A DNA stretch of 64,000 nt from Parvibaculaceae bacterium (GCA_028283765.1 JAPWJY010000008.1:248001-312000), one strand, 5' to 3'. Counted from the first letter of the stretch, positions 9,149 to 19,089 are shown. The notes: a model not told the origin generated them from the sequence alone. Made by a program: numbers and translations.

Positions 9149-10146
9149 CCAATCTGCCGCTGATGGCGCGCGGCCGCATGAGCAAGGCCCAGCAGGGCCG
9201 GGTTGTCACGCCGCACCACGAAAGTGGGGATATTTTCAAGATAAGCCTTGAAGCGCCCCTTCGCCTCGAAGCGGTGGCGGAAATAGGCCGCCTCGAAGAG
9301 ATCGCCCCAGCCGGGCACGATGCCGCCTGCGACATAGATGCCGCCGCCGGCCCCGATGGTCAGCGCCAGATTGCCCGCGAAGGCCCCGAGCCAGCCGCAG
9401 AACAGATGTACCGCCTCGACCGAGATCGGGCAGGTGCCCGCGCGCGCCCGGTTTGCAATGTCGAGCGCGGCCGGGCGGCCTTTCGCCATGGTGTCACCCG
9501 AAGCGCCATCTATCGCGCCGATGGCCATGTAGAGGGCTTCGAGGCCGGGACCGGAAAGCACGCGCTCGGCGGAAACATGGCCATATTCCTGCATGAGCTG
9601 GTAGATGAGCGAAATCTCGCGCGGGCTGGTGGCGGCCAGATCGACATGCCCGCCTTCGCCCGGCAGAACGATGAAATCGTCATCAACCGGAACAAGTGTG
9701 GCGACGCCGAGCCCCGTGCCCGCGCCAAGAACGCCGATGGGCTGGCCCGGGCGCGCCCTGCCCGGTCCGATCTGCACGGTATCGTCAGGGCTTAGCGCCG
9801 GAATCGACCAGGCAATGGCGCTGAAATCATTGAGGAGGAGGGGTGACCCGACGCCCGTGGCGTCCGCGATGGTGGAGACGGACACATCCCACGCACAGTT
9901 GGTCAGCAGCACATGGGCATCGCCGCCTTCGCCCAGCACCGGCCCTGCGGCGCACATGGCGGCCCCGGCGAGATCGGGGTTGCCCGCCTGCGCGAGATAG
10001 GTGCGGATTGCAGTTGGGAGGTCAGGGTGCAGAACCGTCATCCAGGCGGCGGCATGGCGCAGTTCGATCCGACCGTTAGTCCGGCTCGCCAGCGCAAATC
10101 GCGTGTTGGTGCCGCCGACGTCGCCGACGAGAACCGTGCCCCTCAT
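9145..10146 (-). CDS. glk: Glucokinase
   Basis: ATP-dependent phosphorylation of glucose to glucose 6-phosphate, of the bacterial Glk (ROK-independent) type. The N-terminal phosphate-binding motif GDVGGTNTRF lies at residues 8-17, LLNDFSAIAW is the sugar-binding segment, and GAGTGLGVATL and IGAGGGIYVAGGI are the other nucleotide/sugar motifs. Length 333 residues is typical. It lies 43 bases after otsA on the same strand, so otsB-otsA-glk may be one unit, linking glucose activation with trehalose synthesis. Confidence 0.94.
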   Translation of the reverse strand: MRGTVLVGDVGGTNTRFALASRTNGRIELRHAAAWMTVLHPDLPTAIRTYLAQAGNPDLAGAAMCAAGPVLGEGGDAHVLLTNCAWDVSVSTIADATGVGSPLLLNDFSAIAWSIPALSPDDTVQIGPGRARPGQPIGVLGAGTGLGVATLVPVDDDFIVLPGEGGHVDLAATSPREISLIYQLMQEYGHVSAERVLSGPGLEALYMAIGAIDGASGDTMAKGRPAALDIANRARAGTCPISVEAVHLFCGWLGAFAGNLALTIGAGGGIYVAGGIVPGWGDLFEAAYFRHRFEAKGRFKAYLENIPTFVVRRDNPALLGLAHAAARHQRQIG

Positions 10147-10189
10147 TTTCCCCGTCTCCCCCGTTCTTCTTATTATTTTTATCTTATAG

Positions 10190-11569
10190 TCAGGAAACGG
10201 TCTCGCCCGCGAGAGCCTGAAGGAAATCGTCGCGCCAGTGGGCAGCGTCCTCCCGGATCAGCCCCTGCTTCAGGCTGGCATGACGTTCCTTGCGTTCCTC
10301 AAGCGGCATGTCGAGCGCGCGCTTGAGCGCGTCGGCCACGCCCTTTATGTCGTAGGGATTGACGATGAGCGCCTCGCGCATCTGCCGGGCCGCGCCTGCG
10401 AAGCGCGACAGCACCAGCACGCCGGGTGCTTCATCATCCTGCGCCGCCACATATTCCTTGGCGACGAGGTTCATGCCGTCTCGCAGGGGCGTGACCAGAC
10501 CGACCTTGCTGGCGCGATAGAGCCCCGCGAGCGAACGCCGCGAGAAGGGCCGGTTCAGATAGCGAAGCGGCGTCCAGTCATATTCGGAAAAGCGGCCGTT
10601 GATATGGCCGGTCATGCCTTCGAGCTGGGCCCTTATGTCCTTGTATTCCTCGACTTCCGCGCGCGAGACGGGAGCGATCTGCAACAAGGTCACCTTGCCG
10701 CGCAAATCCCCGTAATCCTCCAGCAGCCGCTCGAACGCGAGAAACCGCTCCGGCAGGCCCTTGGTGTAGTCGAGCCTGTCGACGCCGATGATCTGGGCGC
10801 GCTCGCCCAGCATCTTGCGCATCTTGAGGTCCTGCCGTTTTGCTTCGCCATCGTCCTTCGCCATCCCGGCGAAAGCCAGGGCATCGATGCCGATGGGAAA
10901 GGCGCGCGCCTCGATGGTGCGGCCATAGGCGCGAATCCTGTCGCCGAGCACGCTGCCTTCCGCTTCATGGATCACATAATCGGTGAAACGGTCGCAATCG
11001 GACTGGGTCTGGAAGCCGACAACGTCATAGGCGAAGAGGGCGCGGACCAGCGCATCGTGGTTGGGCAGCGTCGCGAGGACCTCGCGCGAGGGAAACGGGA
11101 TATGCAGAAAAAATCCCATCCGCTGCTGCGCGCCGAGGGAGCGCAATTCATGGGCGAAGGCGAGGAAATGATAATCATGCACCCAGATCAGGTCTTCAGG
11201 CCGCAGAAGCGGATTGAGACCCCGGGCGAACTTGTTGTTTACCCGCAGGTAACCATCATAATACTGACGATCGAACGCGGTCAGGTCGATGCGATAGTGG
11301 AACAGCGGCCACAGGCAGCGGTTGGCGAAGCCGTTGTAGTAATCGTCGTATTCCTTCTCGGTGAGATCGAGCGTGCAGAGCGTGAGATTGCCCGCGCCCT
11401 CAAGCGTCAGCTTGGTGCCTGACGCCTCGTCGATCTTGCCGCTCCAGCCATACCAGATGCCGTCCCGCGACTTGAGCGCGTCGACCAGCGCCACCGCAAG
11501 GCCGCCCGCGCGGCCGACATCCTTGACGGGACCGACCCGGTTCGAGACGACGACAAGCCTGCCCGTCAT
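10190..11569 (-). CDS. otsA: Trehalose-6-phosphate synthase (UDP-forming)
   Basis: GT20 glycosyltransferase joining UDP-glucose and glucose 6-phosphate, first step of trehalose synthesis. It begins [13 protein letters not shown], the substrate loop of OtsA, then has [10 protein letters not shown]-like [19 protein letters not shown], the [15 protein letters not shown] block and a C-terminal [17 protein letters not shown] 11569 overlaps the otsB stop as ATGA, indicating translational coupling; a longer reading frame from 11614 would lie inside otsB and is not needed. 459 residues, normal size. Confidence 0.95.
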   Translation of the reverse strand: MTGRLVVVSNRVGPVKDVGRAGGLAVALVDALKSRDGIWYGWSGKIDEASGTKLTLEGAGNLTLCTLDLTEKEYDDYYNGFANRCLWPLFHYRIDLTAFDRQYYDGYLRVNNKFARGLNPLLRPEDLIWVHDYHFLAFAHELRSLGAQQRMGFFLHIPFPSREVLATLPNHDALVRALFAYDVVGFQTQSDCDRFTDYVIHEAEGSVLGDRIRAYGRTIEARAFPIGIDALAFAGMAKDDGEAKRQDLKMRKMLGERAQIIGVDRLDYTKGLPERFLAFERLLEDYGDLRGKVTLLQIAPVSRAEVEEYKDIRAQLEGMTGHINGRFSEYDWTPLRYLNRPFSRRSLAGLYRASKVGLVTPLRDGMNLVAKEYVAAQDDEAPGVLVLSRFAGAARQMREALIVNPYDIKGVADALKRALDMPLEERKERHASLKQGLIREDAAHWRDDFLQALAGETVS

Positions 11570-12321
11570 CTGCGGGACTTTCGCTCGAAATATGCCGACA
11601 TATCCATCAACCACTCAAAAACAGCAGCAGGCGAGGACAGGCGATGATCGGCACTGCTCGTGCCGTCACCGACCTTGATTGCCAGACCCGCATGATTTTT
11701 CACGAATTTAAAACCATCTTCGTCCGTTATGTCATCTCCGATAAAGACCGGCACACGGGTGGAAAAAGGTGGAGCCTGCATCAGGCGCTCCATTCCAGTA
11801 CCCTTGTCGGCCCCTTTCGGTTTCACCTCCACCATCATTTTCCCGAACATCAGTTCAAGATTTTCGTGGCCCTTGACGGCTCTGGCCGCCAGATCGCGCA
11901 TCTCGGTCTCTCGTTCGGGGGCAAGCCGGTAATGCAGGGTGAAAGCGGCGGATTTGAGTTGCAGGATCAATCGAGGGTCACCGGCGATCAGCGGTTCCAG
12001 TTCCGCGATCACATCGGCAAGACCGCGGGAATCGTCCATCACAATGGTTGCGTCGCCCATTTTGCGGCGCAGTTCCGCGCCATGGATGCCGGCACCTGGC
12101 AGCATGAGCCTGAGGAACCCGTCCACATCGCAAAGCTCGCGTCCGGTGACGATGGCAAGCGCCCCGTCAAGTTGAGTGGAGAGTTTTTGCAGCAGTCCCG
12201 TCAATCCGGCGGGCACCTCCACCAGATCGGGTTTCGGCGCCAGATCGACCAGCGTGCCGTCGAAATCGAGGAACAGCGCCCAGTTCCGGGAAGGGACGGG
12301 CAGGCCATCCAGTCCGCTCAT
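11566..12321 (-). CDS. otsB: Trehalose-6-phosphate phosphatase
   Basis: HAD-family phosphatase releasing trehalose from trehalose 6-phosphate. The nucleophile motif DFDGTLVD is near the N-terminus; IVTGRE is motif II; KGTGMERLM supplies the conserved Lys and FIGDDITDEDGF is the acidic motif binding Mg. The start could be ATG 12321 (MSGLDGLP) or GTG 12342 seven codons upstream; ATG is preferred. It is the first gene of a coupled otsB-otsA pair. Trehalose here would act as a compatible solute, an inference from the pathway. Confidence 0.94.
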   Translation of the reverse strand: MSGLDGLPVPSRNWALFLDFDGTLVDLAPKPDLVEVPAGLTGLLQKLSTQLDGALAIVTGRELCDVDGFLRLMLPGAGIHGAELRRKMGDATIVMDDSRGLADVIAELEPLIAGDPRLILQLKSAAFTLHYRLAPERETEMRDLAARAVKGHENLELMFGKMMVEVKPKGADKGTGMERLMQAPPFSTRVPVFIGDDITDEDGFKFVKNHAGLAIKVGDGTSSADHRLSSPAAVFEWLMDMSAYFERKSRR

Positions 12322-12392
12322 GTCTCTTTTATTCCCGATCACCCTGTCACTTCATGTTGATCCGGCAATGCTGGCCGGAAGGAGGTCCCGTT

Positions 12393-13805
12393 TCAGCCGA
12401 AGCGGGAGAGGAAACGCACCAGCGCCCGGGTCCGGGCGCTGAAAAGCGTCGAGGTGTAATAGCTTTCCGCCGCGCGCACGGAGATTTCGCTGCGGTTGGG
12501 ATAGGGCACCGCCAGCGCCGACATCGCGCCGATCCGCAGCCGCTGCGATACCGCCATGATCCAGGGCGCGATCAGTTCACCTGCGCCGGGCGCGGCGATG
12601 GACGCGCCCCGCACGATGCCTCTTTTATCGAGGATTATTTTTATCAGGCCCACCGGGTCGCGTTCTATCTGCGCCCGGTCATTTTCACCCAGCGGCCAGC
12701 GCAGCAGGGTGATGCGTCCGAACTGGTCGCGCGCCTCGGCCTCGGTCGCGCCGACATGGGCAAGCTCGGGGTCGGTATAGGTCACATGAGGCAGCAGTTC
12801 CATGTCGGCGCGGGCGGAAAGCCGGAACAGTGCGTTGCGCAGCACGACCTGCGCCTGACGGGCCGCCGCATGGCTGTATTGCGGGCCGCTCGCCACATCG
12901 CCAATGGCGAAGACGCGACGGTTGCTCGTGCGCAGACGCCGGTCCACGGCGATGCCCTTTTCGTCATGGTGGATGCCCGCCTTGCCGGGATCGAGTTCCC
13001 CGATGTTCGGCACCCGGCCTGCTGCGACCAGCACGTGGCTGCCGTCGATCCAGTAATAATGTTCGCCCGTGTCGATGGTGATGCGCATGCTCTCGCCCAT
13101 CTGCAACACCTCGGCGACATTGACCCCCTCGATGACCTCGACCCCTTCGCGGTGAAGGCGGGTTCTCACGATGTCGACCAGTTCGGGGTCGTCGCCGGGC
13201 AGCAACCGGCCCGCCTCGATCAGCGTTACCCTTGCCCCGAGCCGGACATGGGCCTGCGCCATCTCGATTCCCGTGGGCCCGCCGCCGATGATCATCAGGT
13301 GGCCGGGGCAGCTCTCCAGCCCGAACAAGGTCTCGTCGGTCAGATAGGGCACGGATGACAGACCGGGGATAACCGGGATCGACGGTCTTGAGCCGGTCGC
13401 CAGCACGAAGCGCCGCGCCCGCACGCTGACATTGCCCGTGGTCAATGTCCGGGTGTCCTCGAAATGCCCGTCCTCATCGATGACGGTCACGCCGAGCGCG
13501 CGCAGCCGGGCCGCGCTATTGTTGACGGCGAGGTTGGCCTTTACGTCCTCGATATGCTGCCTGAGCCTTGCATAATCGATCCCGGCGGGGGCCGCCAGAA
13601 TGCCGAAAGCGCCGGCTTCCGCGACCAGATGGGCGCGCCGGGCCGCCGCGATCAGTGCCCGGGAGGGGATGCAGCCGTGATTGATCGGGTCGCGGCCGCG
13701 CACGAGGACGGTGGAGGCGCCCAGCTGGGCCGCGCCGATCGCCACGGCAAGCCCGCCCGTGCCGCCGCCGACCACGCATATGTCGGGCCTCAGAACCTCA
13801 CTCAT
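12393..13805 (-). CDS. Flavoprotein disulfide-reductase-like oxidoreductase lacking redox residues
   Basis: A 470-residue protein with the full two-dinucleotide-fold plan of lipoamide dehydrogenase/mercuric reductase: FAD motif VVGGGTGGLAVAIG at the N-terminus, NAD(P) motif IIGGGPTGIEMA in the middle, second FAD motif FAIGDVA, and the C-terminal dimerisation domain. The redox helix reads RDPINHGCIPSRAL where active enzymes have GGxCLNxGCxPSK, so the first cysteine is Pro. The C-terminal VPYPNRSE has Val where the catalytic His sits. It should therefore not catalyse dithiol-disulfide exchange; it may be a plain NAD(P)H-dependent flavoprotein. Partner unknown. Confidence 0.85.
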   Translation of the reverse strand: MSEVLRPDICVVGGGTGGLAVAIGAAQLGASTVLVRGRDPINHGCIPSRALIAAARRAHLVAEAGAFGILAAPAGIDYARLRQHIEDVKANLAVNNSAARLRALGVTVIDEDGHFEDTRTLTTGNVSVRARRFVLATGSRPSIPVIPGLSSVPYLTDETLFGLESCPGHLMIIGGGPTGIEMAQAHVRLGARVTLIEAGRLLPGDDPELVDIVRTRLHREGVEVIEGVNVAEVLQMGESMRITIDTGEHYYWIDGSHVLVAAGRVPNIGELDPGKAGIHHDEKGIAVDRRLRTSNRRVFAIGDVASGPQYSHAAARQAQVVLRNALFRLSARADMELLPHVTYTDPELAHVGATEAEARDQFGRITLLRWPLGENDRAQIERDPVGLIKIILDKRGIVRGASIAAPGAGELIAPWIMAVSQRLRIGAMSALAVPYPNRSEISVRAAESYYTSTLFSARTRALVRFLSRFG

Positions 13806-14153
13806 CGCCGGGCTGTCCGTTCCTCATTGCAAAGCTGCGATCGAAGAAACCATAAGCTACTGGTTCTGCAATAAAAAATCCCGTCTGTCGCTTCATTGCG
13901 GATAAATATGGGCCTTGTCCCGTCTCCGGGCGTGCGGGATGGCATTCACATTGACTTCACCGGCCTTTGTCGCCTATACCAACCGCCAATCCGCCGCCGG
14001 GTTTGACCGCCTGCGGCCCTTTTCGTTTGCCAAGCCCTCCAGAGGCAGAAGAACGGCCCTTAAGATGTTGATTCAAAGGGGTTGTATCGCCTGTTGGGGC
14101 TTCATCTCCCTCGGCCGCAAGGCTCGGGAGACCAGATTTGCCGGAGAAGACAC
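13806..14153. other. Intergenic region upstream of rpmH
   Basis: No gene is supported here. It separates the divergent flavoprotein gene from rpmH and holds a good promoter for rpmH (13951-13980), leaving a long 5' leader of roughly 165 bases before the rpmH start. A GC-rich segment around 14000-14140 could fold, but no named RNA element was recognised. Confidence 0.6.
13951..13980 (+). promoter_or_regulatory. Putative sigma-70 promoter for rpmH-rnpA-yidC
   Basis: TTGACT at 13951-13956 and TATACC at 13975-13980 with an 18-base spacer, near-consensus for a housekeeping promoter and pointing at rpmH. Confidence 0.55.
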
Positions 14154-14288
14154 GTGAAACGGACTTATCAACCCAGCGCTCTCGTCCGCAAGCGCCGCCA
14201 TGGTTTCCGCGCCCGCAAGGCAACTGTCGGCGGCCGCAAGGTGCTGGCCGCGCGCCGTTCATGCGGCCGCAAGCGTCTCTCCGCCTGA
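14154..14288 (+). CDS. rpmH: 50S ribosomal protein L34
   Basis: The 44-residue L34 protein of the large ribosomal subunit: (M)[20 protein letters not shown] followed by the [10 protein letters not shown] block and GRKRLSA. The start is GTG 14154 behind GGAGAAG; starting further upstream would add a non-homologous leader. Small substitutions (Ala for Lys at residue 9, Ser-Cys before the final GRKRLSA) do not disturb the fold signature. It opens the conserved rpmH-rnpA-yidC cluster. Confidence 0.96.
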   Translation: MKRTYQPSALVRKRRHGFRARKATVGGRKVLAARRSCGRKRLSA

Positions 14289-14439
14289 AGCATGCGACAG
14301 GCGTGGCAACTGCGGTTGCCTGCTTTTCGTCTGGCTTCGGTGTCTTCCTGCGGCGCCCTCATATTCTGCCGTCTGCATCCCTGATGGGATCGGGCGGCGC
14401 AGCGGGACGGCACGTGCGCGTGCCGGACGGATCGGCCGG

Positions 14440-14850
14440 ATGGATCGACTGAAGCATCGCCGCGAGTTTCTAGCCGCTGCCCGTGGTCAAAAATGGGCAA
14501 CGGACGGACTCGTTCTCCAGTCCCGCGCCCGTGCCGATGAAAACGATCCCCGGTTCGGCCTCACGGTCACCCGCAAGGTCGGCAATGCGGTGGTCCGCAA
14601 CCGGGCGCGCCGCCGTTTGCGCGCGGTGGCCCAGTCGCTGCTGCCCGAGCTTGGGCGCAAGGGTTTCGATTATGTGCTGATCGGGCGCGCGGGCACGCTG
14701 TATCGTCCCTGGGACGCGCTCCTTGCCGACTTCACATCCGCCATCGAACATATTCACAAGCCAAGAAGCGCACGGCCCCCCTCCGGGACTCCCGGCTCTT
14801 CAACCGCCCCGAGACAACAGGAACGCCCCGTCCATGGCCGAGAACCGTAA
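14440..14850 (+). CDS. rnpA: Ribonuclease P protein component
   Basis: Protein subunit of RNase P, which trims tRNA 5' leaders together with the M1 RNA. The RNR-type signature VTRKVGNAVVRNRARRRLR is present, with RLKHRREF at the N-terminus and FDYVLIGRAGT in the core. ATG 14440 is chosen because the conserved RLKHRREF follows at once. The C-terminal 35 residues are Pro/Arg-rich and probably disordered. Its end overlaps the yidC start by 17 bases; the small yidD gene often found between them is absent. Confidence 0.93.
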   Translation: MDRLKHRREFLAAARGQKWATDGLVLQSRARADENDPRFGLTVTRKVGNAVVRNRARRRLRAVAQSLLPELGRKGFDYVLIGRAGTLYRPWDALLADFTSAIEHIHKPRSARPPSGTPGSSTAPRQQERPVHGREP

Positions 14851-16624
14851 CTTCATCATCGCCGCCATCCTGTCGGTCCTGGTGCTGCTGGGCTGGCAGT
14901 ATTTCTTCGTCGAACCCAGGATGAAGGCGGAAAAGGCGGCCCAGCAGGCCCAGAGCGAGCTTGCCGCCAGGAACAACCCTTCGGCCGAAAGCAGCGATCC
15001 CTCGCGCCTGCCCGGCGTGCAGGCGCCCGGCGCGGCGACGGACGGGTCCGGCACCACGGTCGCCTCGGCGCTTGCCGCGACGCCCCGGATTGCGATCGAA
15101 ACCCCTGACCTGCGCGGGTCGTTTTCGCTTGCGGGCGCACGGTTCGACGATCTCTATCTGACGAAGTACCGTGAAACCGTGGACCCCACGAGCCCGCAGA
15201 TCGAACTGCTGGCCCCGGCCCGCACGCCCCACGCCTATTTTTCGGAATTCGGCTTTATCCCCGCGCCGGGCGCCTCGACAAAGCTTCCCACCGACAAGAC
15301 CGTGTGGAGCGTCGTCAGTGGCGCGAAGCTGACCCCCTCGACCCCGCTCGAACTGCTCTGGGACAATGGCGCGGGGCTGATTTTCCACCGTACGGTCACG
15401 GTTGACGATCATTACATGTTCACGGTCAAGGACCGTATCGAGAACAAGGGCGGGACCGCCGTCGACCTCTATCCCTACGGCCTGATCTCCAAGACCGGCA
15501 AGCCCGCCGACAAGCCTTATTACATCCTGCATGAGGGCCTGATCGGGGCCTTCGACAGCGATGGCCTTCAGGAGGTGAAATACGCCAAGGTCGCCGACAG
15601 CAGCGATCAGGTGCACACCGCCACCAATGGCTGGATCGGCATCACCGACAAATACTGGGCCGCCGTGCTCGCGCCGGAACCCGGCCGCAAGTTCACCGCG
15701 CGCTTCAGCGAGGATCCCGACCTCGCCAAGGAAATCTACCAGACCGACTTCCGCTATGAAGCGCTGAACGTGCCCGCCAATGGCGAGGCCACGATTTCCA
15801 ACCGCTTCTTCGCCGGGGCCAAGGTGGTCTCGATCGTCAAGAATTACGAGGCGAGCGGCATCTACAAGTTCGACCTGCTGATCGACTGGGGCTGGTTCTA
15901 CTTCATCACCAAGCCGATGTTCTTCTTCCTTGATTTCATGGCGCGCCATGTCGGCAATTTCGGCATCGCCATCCTGATCGTGACGATCGTCGTCAAGGCC
16001 GCCTTCTTCCCGCTTGCCAACAAGTCATACAAGGCGATGAGCAAGATGAAGAAGCTCCAGCCCGAGATGGTGAAGCTGCGCGAACGCTATGGCGACGACA
16101 AGCAGAAGCAGCAGCAGGAGCTGATGGCGCTCTACAAGAAGGAAAAGGTGAACCCGCTCGCGGGCTGCCTGCCGATGGTCGTGCAGATCCCGGTCTTCTT
16201 CTCGCTCTACAAGGTGCTGTTCGTCACCATCGAGATGCGTCACGCACCCTTCTATGGCTGGATTCACGACCTTTCGGCGCCCGATCCGACGACGCTGTTC
16301 AACCTGTTCGGACTCATCCCCTGGTCGCCGCCGCACTTCCTGATGATCGGCATCTGGCCGCTCATCATGGGCGTTACCATGTTCGTGCAGCAGAAGATGA
16401 ACCCGGCCCCGGCGGACCCGATCCAGCAGCAGATCTTCACCTGGATGCCGATCTTCTTCACCTTCCTGCTGGCGAGCTTCCCGGCGGGTCTGGTCATCTA
16501 CTGGGCCTGGAACAACACGCTTTCAGTGATCCAGCAGGGCATCATCATGAAGAAGGAGGGCGTGCCGATCGAGATCTTCGACAATGTCGGCATCAAGAAG
16601 CTCTTCAGACGCGGCAAGAGCTGA
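14834..16624 (+). CDS. yidC: Membrane protein insertase YidC
   Basis: Inner-membrane insertase that works alone or with SecYEG. It has an N-terminal membrane helix (IIAAILSVLVLLGWQYFF), a large periplasmic domain to about residue 350, then the conserved five-helix region beginning FYFITKPMFFFLDF, with MSKMKKLQPEMVKLRERYGDD as the cytoplasmic coiled hairpin and NPLAGCLPMVVQIPVFFSLY. 596 residues, the Gram-negative form. ATG 14834 (MAENRNFIIAA) is the canonical start and lies inside the rnpA 3' end. Confidence 0.97.
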   Translation: MAENRNFIIAAILSVLVLLGWQYFFVEPRMKAEKAAQQAQSELAARNNPSAESSDPSRLPGVQAPGAATDGSGTTVASALAATPRIAIETPDLRGSFSLAGARFDDLYLTKYRETVDPTSPQIELLAPARTPHAYFSEFGFIPAPGASTKLPTDKTVWSVVSGAKLTPSTPLELLWDNGAGLIFHRTVTVDDHYMFTVKDRIENKGGTAVDLYPYGLISKTGKPADKPYYILHEGLIGAFDSDGLQEVKYAKVADSSDQVHTATNGWIGITDKYWAAVLAPEPGRKFTARFSEDPDLAKEIYQTDFRYEALNVPANGEATISNRFFAGAKVVSIVKNYEASGIYKFDLLIDWGWFYFITKPMFFFLDFMARHVGNFGIAILIVTIVVKAAFFPLANKSYKAMSKMKKLQPEMVKLRERYGDDKQKQQQELMALYKKEKVNPLAGCLPMVVQIPVFFSLYKVLFVTIEMRHAPFYGWIHDLSAPDPTTLFNLFGLIPWSPPHFLMIGIWPLIMGVTMFVQQKMNPAPADPIQQQIFTWMPIFFTFLLASFPAGLVIYWAWNNTLSVIQQGIIMKKEGVPIEIFDNVGIKKLFRRGKS

Positions 16625-16634
16625 CGCCGCCGCC

Positions 16635-17315
16635 ATGGAGCACATCACCCAGGACACGCCCGACGAGGCCGCAGGCCACTGGCTCTTCGCCCAGGATTGC
16701 GTCTTTCTGCGGGGTGTCGTCTCCATGAGCGGGCTGCCGCCGACGGATACCGCCGAAATCGCCTTCGCGGGCCGCTCCAATGTGGGGAAATCGAGCCTCG
16801 TCAATGCGCTGACCAACCGCAAGACGCTGGCGCGCACCTCCAATACGCCGGGACGGACCAAGGAGATCAATTTCTTCGCGCTGGGCCCGGCGGGCCGCAC
16901 GGCCCTCAATCTGGTCGACCTGCCGGGTTACGGCTATGCCCGGGAAAGCGCCTCGAAGGTCGAGCAATGGACCGATCTGGTCATGGATTATCTGCGCGGA
17001 CGGCCCAATCTGCGCCGGATCGTGCTGCTGATCGATTCCCGCCATGGCATCAAGGAAAACGACCGCGAGGTCATGAAGATGCTGGACAAGGCCGCCGTCT
17101 CCTACCTGATCGTGCTGACCAAGGTGGACAAGCTCAAGCCGTCCGAACTCGAAAAATGCCTTGAAAAGACCCGCGCCGACATGCGCAAGCATGTGGCAGC
17201 CCACCCCGACCTGATCGCCACCTCGGCTGAAAAGGGCGATGGAATCGCCGCGCTCCGCGCCCATATCGCCGAACTGGCGGACCTTCCGGCGGTCGGCTAT
17301 AAAGCGCGCGACTGA
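16635..17315 (+). CDS. engB: Ribosome biogenesis GTPase EngB/YsxC (YihA)
   Basis: TrmE-Era-EngA-EngB class GTPase needed for 50S assembly. G1 is [13 protein letters not shown]2 the [12 protein letters not shown] segment, G3 DLPGYGYA, G4 LTKVDK and G5 TSAEKG. ATG 16635 just after the yidC stop gives 226 residues; an in-frame ATG at 16584 would overlap yidC by 41 bases. Same-strand position between yidC and argB is conserved in alphaproteobacteria. Confidence 0.94.
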   Translation: MEHITQDTPDEAAGHWLFAQDCVFLRGVVSMSGLPPTDTAEIAFAGRSNVGKSSLVNALTNRKTLARTSNTPGRTKEINFFALGPAGRTALNLVDLPGYGYARESASKVEQWTDLVMDYLRGRPNLRRIVLLIDSRHGIKENDREVMKMLDKAAVSYLIVLTKVDKLKPSELEKCLEKTRADMRKHVAAHPDLIATSAEKGDGIAALRAHIAELADLPAVGYKARD

Positions 17316-17349
17316 CAACTCTTGTACTCCACCGGGAGGAATGCGCCCC

Positions 17350-18270
17350 ATGCCCGACCAGACCATCCCCGTGCTCAGCGCGGACGATATGCCTGACTGG
17401 GTGGAGCGCGCCCGCACCCTGTCGGAGGCGCTGCCCTTCATGCAGCGCTACGACAAGCGCACCGTGGTGGTGAAATATGGCGGTCACGCCATGGGCGACG
17501 AGGCGCTGGGCATCGAATTCGCCCGCGACATCGTGCTGCTCAAGCAATCCGGCATCAATCCCATCGTTGTCCATGGCGGCGGCCCCCAGATCGGCGCCAT
17601 GCTGAAGCGTCTCGGCATCAAGAGCGAGTTTGCGGCGGGCCTTCGCATCACCGACAAGGCCACCGTCGAGATCGTCGAAATGGTGCTGGCCGGCTCGATC
17701 AACAAGCAGATCGTGTCCCAGCTCAACCGGGCCGGGGGCCGCGCCATCGGCCTTTCCGGCAAGGACGGCAACCTCATCATCGCCCGCAAGGTCGAGCAGC
17801 GGCTGCACGACCCGGATTCGAATATCGAGAAGCTGGTCGACCTCGGCTTCGTCGGCGAGCCGGTCCAGATCAATACCGAGGTGCTCGACGTCATCCAGAA
17901 GTCGGACATCATTCCCGTCATCGCGCCCATCGGCATCTCGCCGGAGGGCGACACCTACAACATCAATGCGGATACGGCGGCGGGCGCCATCGCGGCGGCC
18001 ATGAAGGCCAAGCGCCTGCTTCTGCTCACCGACGTCAGCGGCGTGCTCGACAAGCAGGGCAAACTGATGGAGGAACTGAGCGTGGACGAGGCCCGGCGAC
18101 TGATGACGGACGGGACCATCACCGGCGGCATGATCCCCAAGCTCGAAACCTGCATCGATGCGGTTGAAAGCGGCGTCGAGGCCGTCGTCGTGCTCGACGG
18201 GCGGGTGCCCCATGCCGTGCTGGTGGAACTCTTCACCGAACATGGCGCGGGCACGCTGATCCAGAAGTGA
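17350..18270 (+). CDS. argB: Acetylglutamate kinase
   Basis: Second step of arginine synthesis: N-acetylglutamate plus ATP to the acylphosphate. Amino-acid-kinase fold with [12 protein letters not shown] (Lys and phosphate loop), [13 protein letters not shown], the [12 protein letters not shown] block and [14 protein letters not shown] 17350 sits about ten bases after GGGAGGA; an ATG at 17341 is too close to that site. The long N-terminal helix seen in arginine-sensitive hexameric kinases is present ([19 protein letters not shown]), so feedback inhibition by arginine is likely. Confidence 0.96.
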   Translation: MPDQTIPVLSADDMPDWVERARTLSEALPFMQRYDKRTVVVKYGGHAMGDEALGIEFARDIVLLKQSGINPIVVHGGGPQIGAMLKRLGIKSEFAAGLRITDKATVEIVEMVLAGSINKQIVSQLNRAGGRAIGLSGKDGNLIIARKVEQRLHDPDSNIEKLVDLGFVGEPVQINTEVLDVIQKSDIIPVIAPIGISPEGDTYNINADTAAGAIAAAMKAKRLLLLTDVSGVLDKQGKLMEELSVDEARRLMTDGTITGGMIPKLETCIDAVESGVEAVVVLDGRVPHAVLVELFTEHGAGTLIQK

Positions 18271-18278
18271 AGGCCCTC

Positions 18279-18989
18279 ATGAACGATCATGCCCCTCTGA
18301 CCGGCAGCGCCTTCGCTCATGTCGATCAGTGGGTGTTCGACCTCGACAACACGCTCTACCCCTCCCATTGCGACCTGTTTGCGCAGGTGGATGAGCGCAT
18401 GTGCGCCTTTATCGGGGATTACCTCAAGGTCGATCCCGTCCGGGCGAAAGAGATTCAGAAGGGCTTTTACATCGAGCACGGCACCACGCTGGCGGGGCTG
18501 ATGAAGGTCCACGGCATGGATCCGGCGGATTTCCTTGCCTTCGTCCATGACATCGATGTTTCTCCCGTGGAGCCCAATCCGGCGCTCGGCGCGCTGATCG
18601 ACCGGCTGCCGGGGCGCAAGCTCATCTTCACCAACGGCTCGGTGGCCCATGCCGAGAATGTGCTGGCGCGGCTCGGCATCGCCCATGTCTTCGATGACAT
18701 CTACGACATCGTGGCAACGGACTATGCCCCCAAGCCCCGGCAGGAGGCCTATGAGCGCATGATCGCGCGGAGCGGCCTTGCGCCGGAATCTGCCGCCATG
18801 TTCGAGGACATCGCCCGCAATCTGGAGGTGCCGCACGCGCTCGGCATGGCGACGGTCTGGGTCCGTCCCGGCATCATGGGGCCTGAGCGTCACCACAGCC
18901 TTTCGCATGAGGGGGCGGACGGCCCCCATGTGCATCACGTCACCGGCGACCTCGCCGCTTTCCTCACGGGCCTGCTTAAAACTGCCTGA
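18279..18989 (+). CDS. Pyrimidine 5'-nucleotidase (HAD superfamily)
   Basis: HAD phosphatase related to yeast SDT1/PHM8-type pyrimidine nucleotidases. Motif I is FDLDNTLYP, motif II FTNGS, motif III Lys in [10 protein letters not shown], motif [10 protein letters not shown]. It starts at ATG 18279 with GAAGG upstream; a GTG at 18267 overlapping the argB stop (GTGA) is an alternative. The close spacing makes co-transcription with engB-argB likely. Substrate specificity is by homology only. Confidence 0.88.
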   Translation: MNDHAPLTGSAFAHVDQWVFDLDNTLYPSHCDLFAQVDERMCAFIGDYLKVDPVRAKEIQKGFYIEHGTTLAGLMKVHGMDPADFLAFVHDIDVSPVEPNPALGALIDRLPGRKLIFTNGSVAHAENVLARLGIAHVFDDIYDIVATDYAPKPRQEAYERMIARSGLAPESAAMFEDIARNLEVPHALGMATVWVRPGIMGPERHHSLSHEGADGPHVHHVTGDLAAFLTGLLKTA

Positions 18990-19014
18990 TCGCGCCTGCG
19001 CGCCACGGCGTCGG

Positions 19015-19042
19015 TTGACACCCCCCCTTGCACCGCTATCTT
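19015..19042 (+). promoter_or_regulatory. Putative sigma-70 promoter for dapDE
   Basis: Perfect TTGACA at 19015-19020 and TATCTT at 19037-19042, spacer 16 bases, about 50 bases upstream of dapD. Confidence 0.6.
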
Positions 19043-19089
19043 TCCGGCCACGTGCAGAAGACCATTCAGGTCGCCTCAGGAGATTTGCC

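Noticed and set aside
14082-14153. Longer start for L34
   Set aside because: The added residues are not L34-like and the GTG at 14154 has a proper ribosome site.
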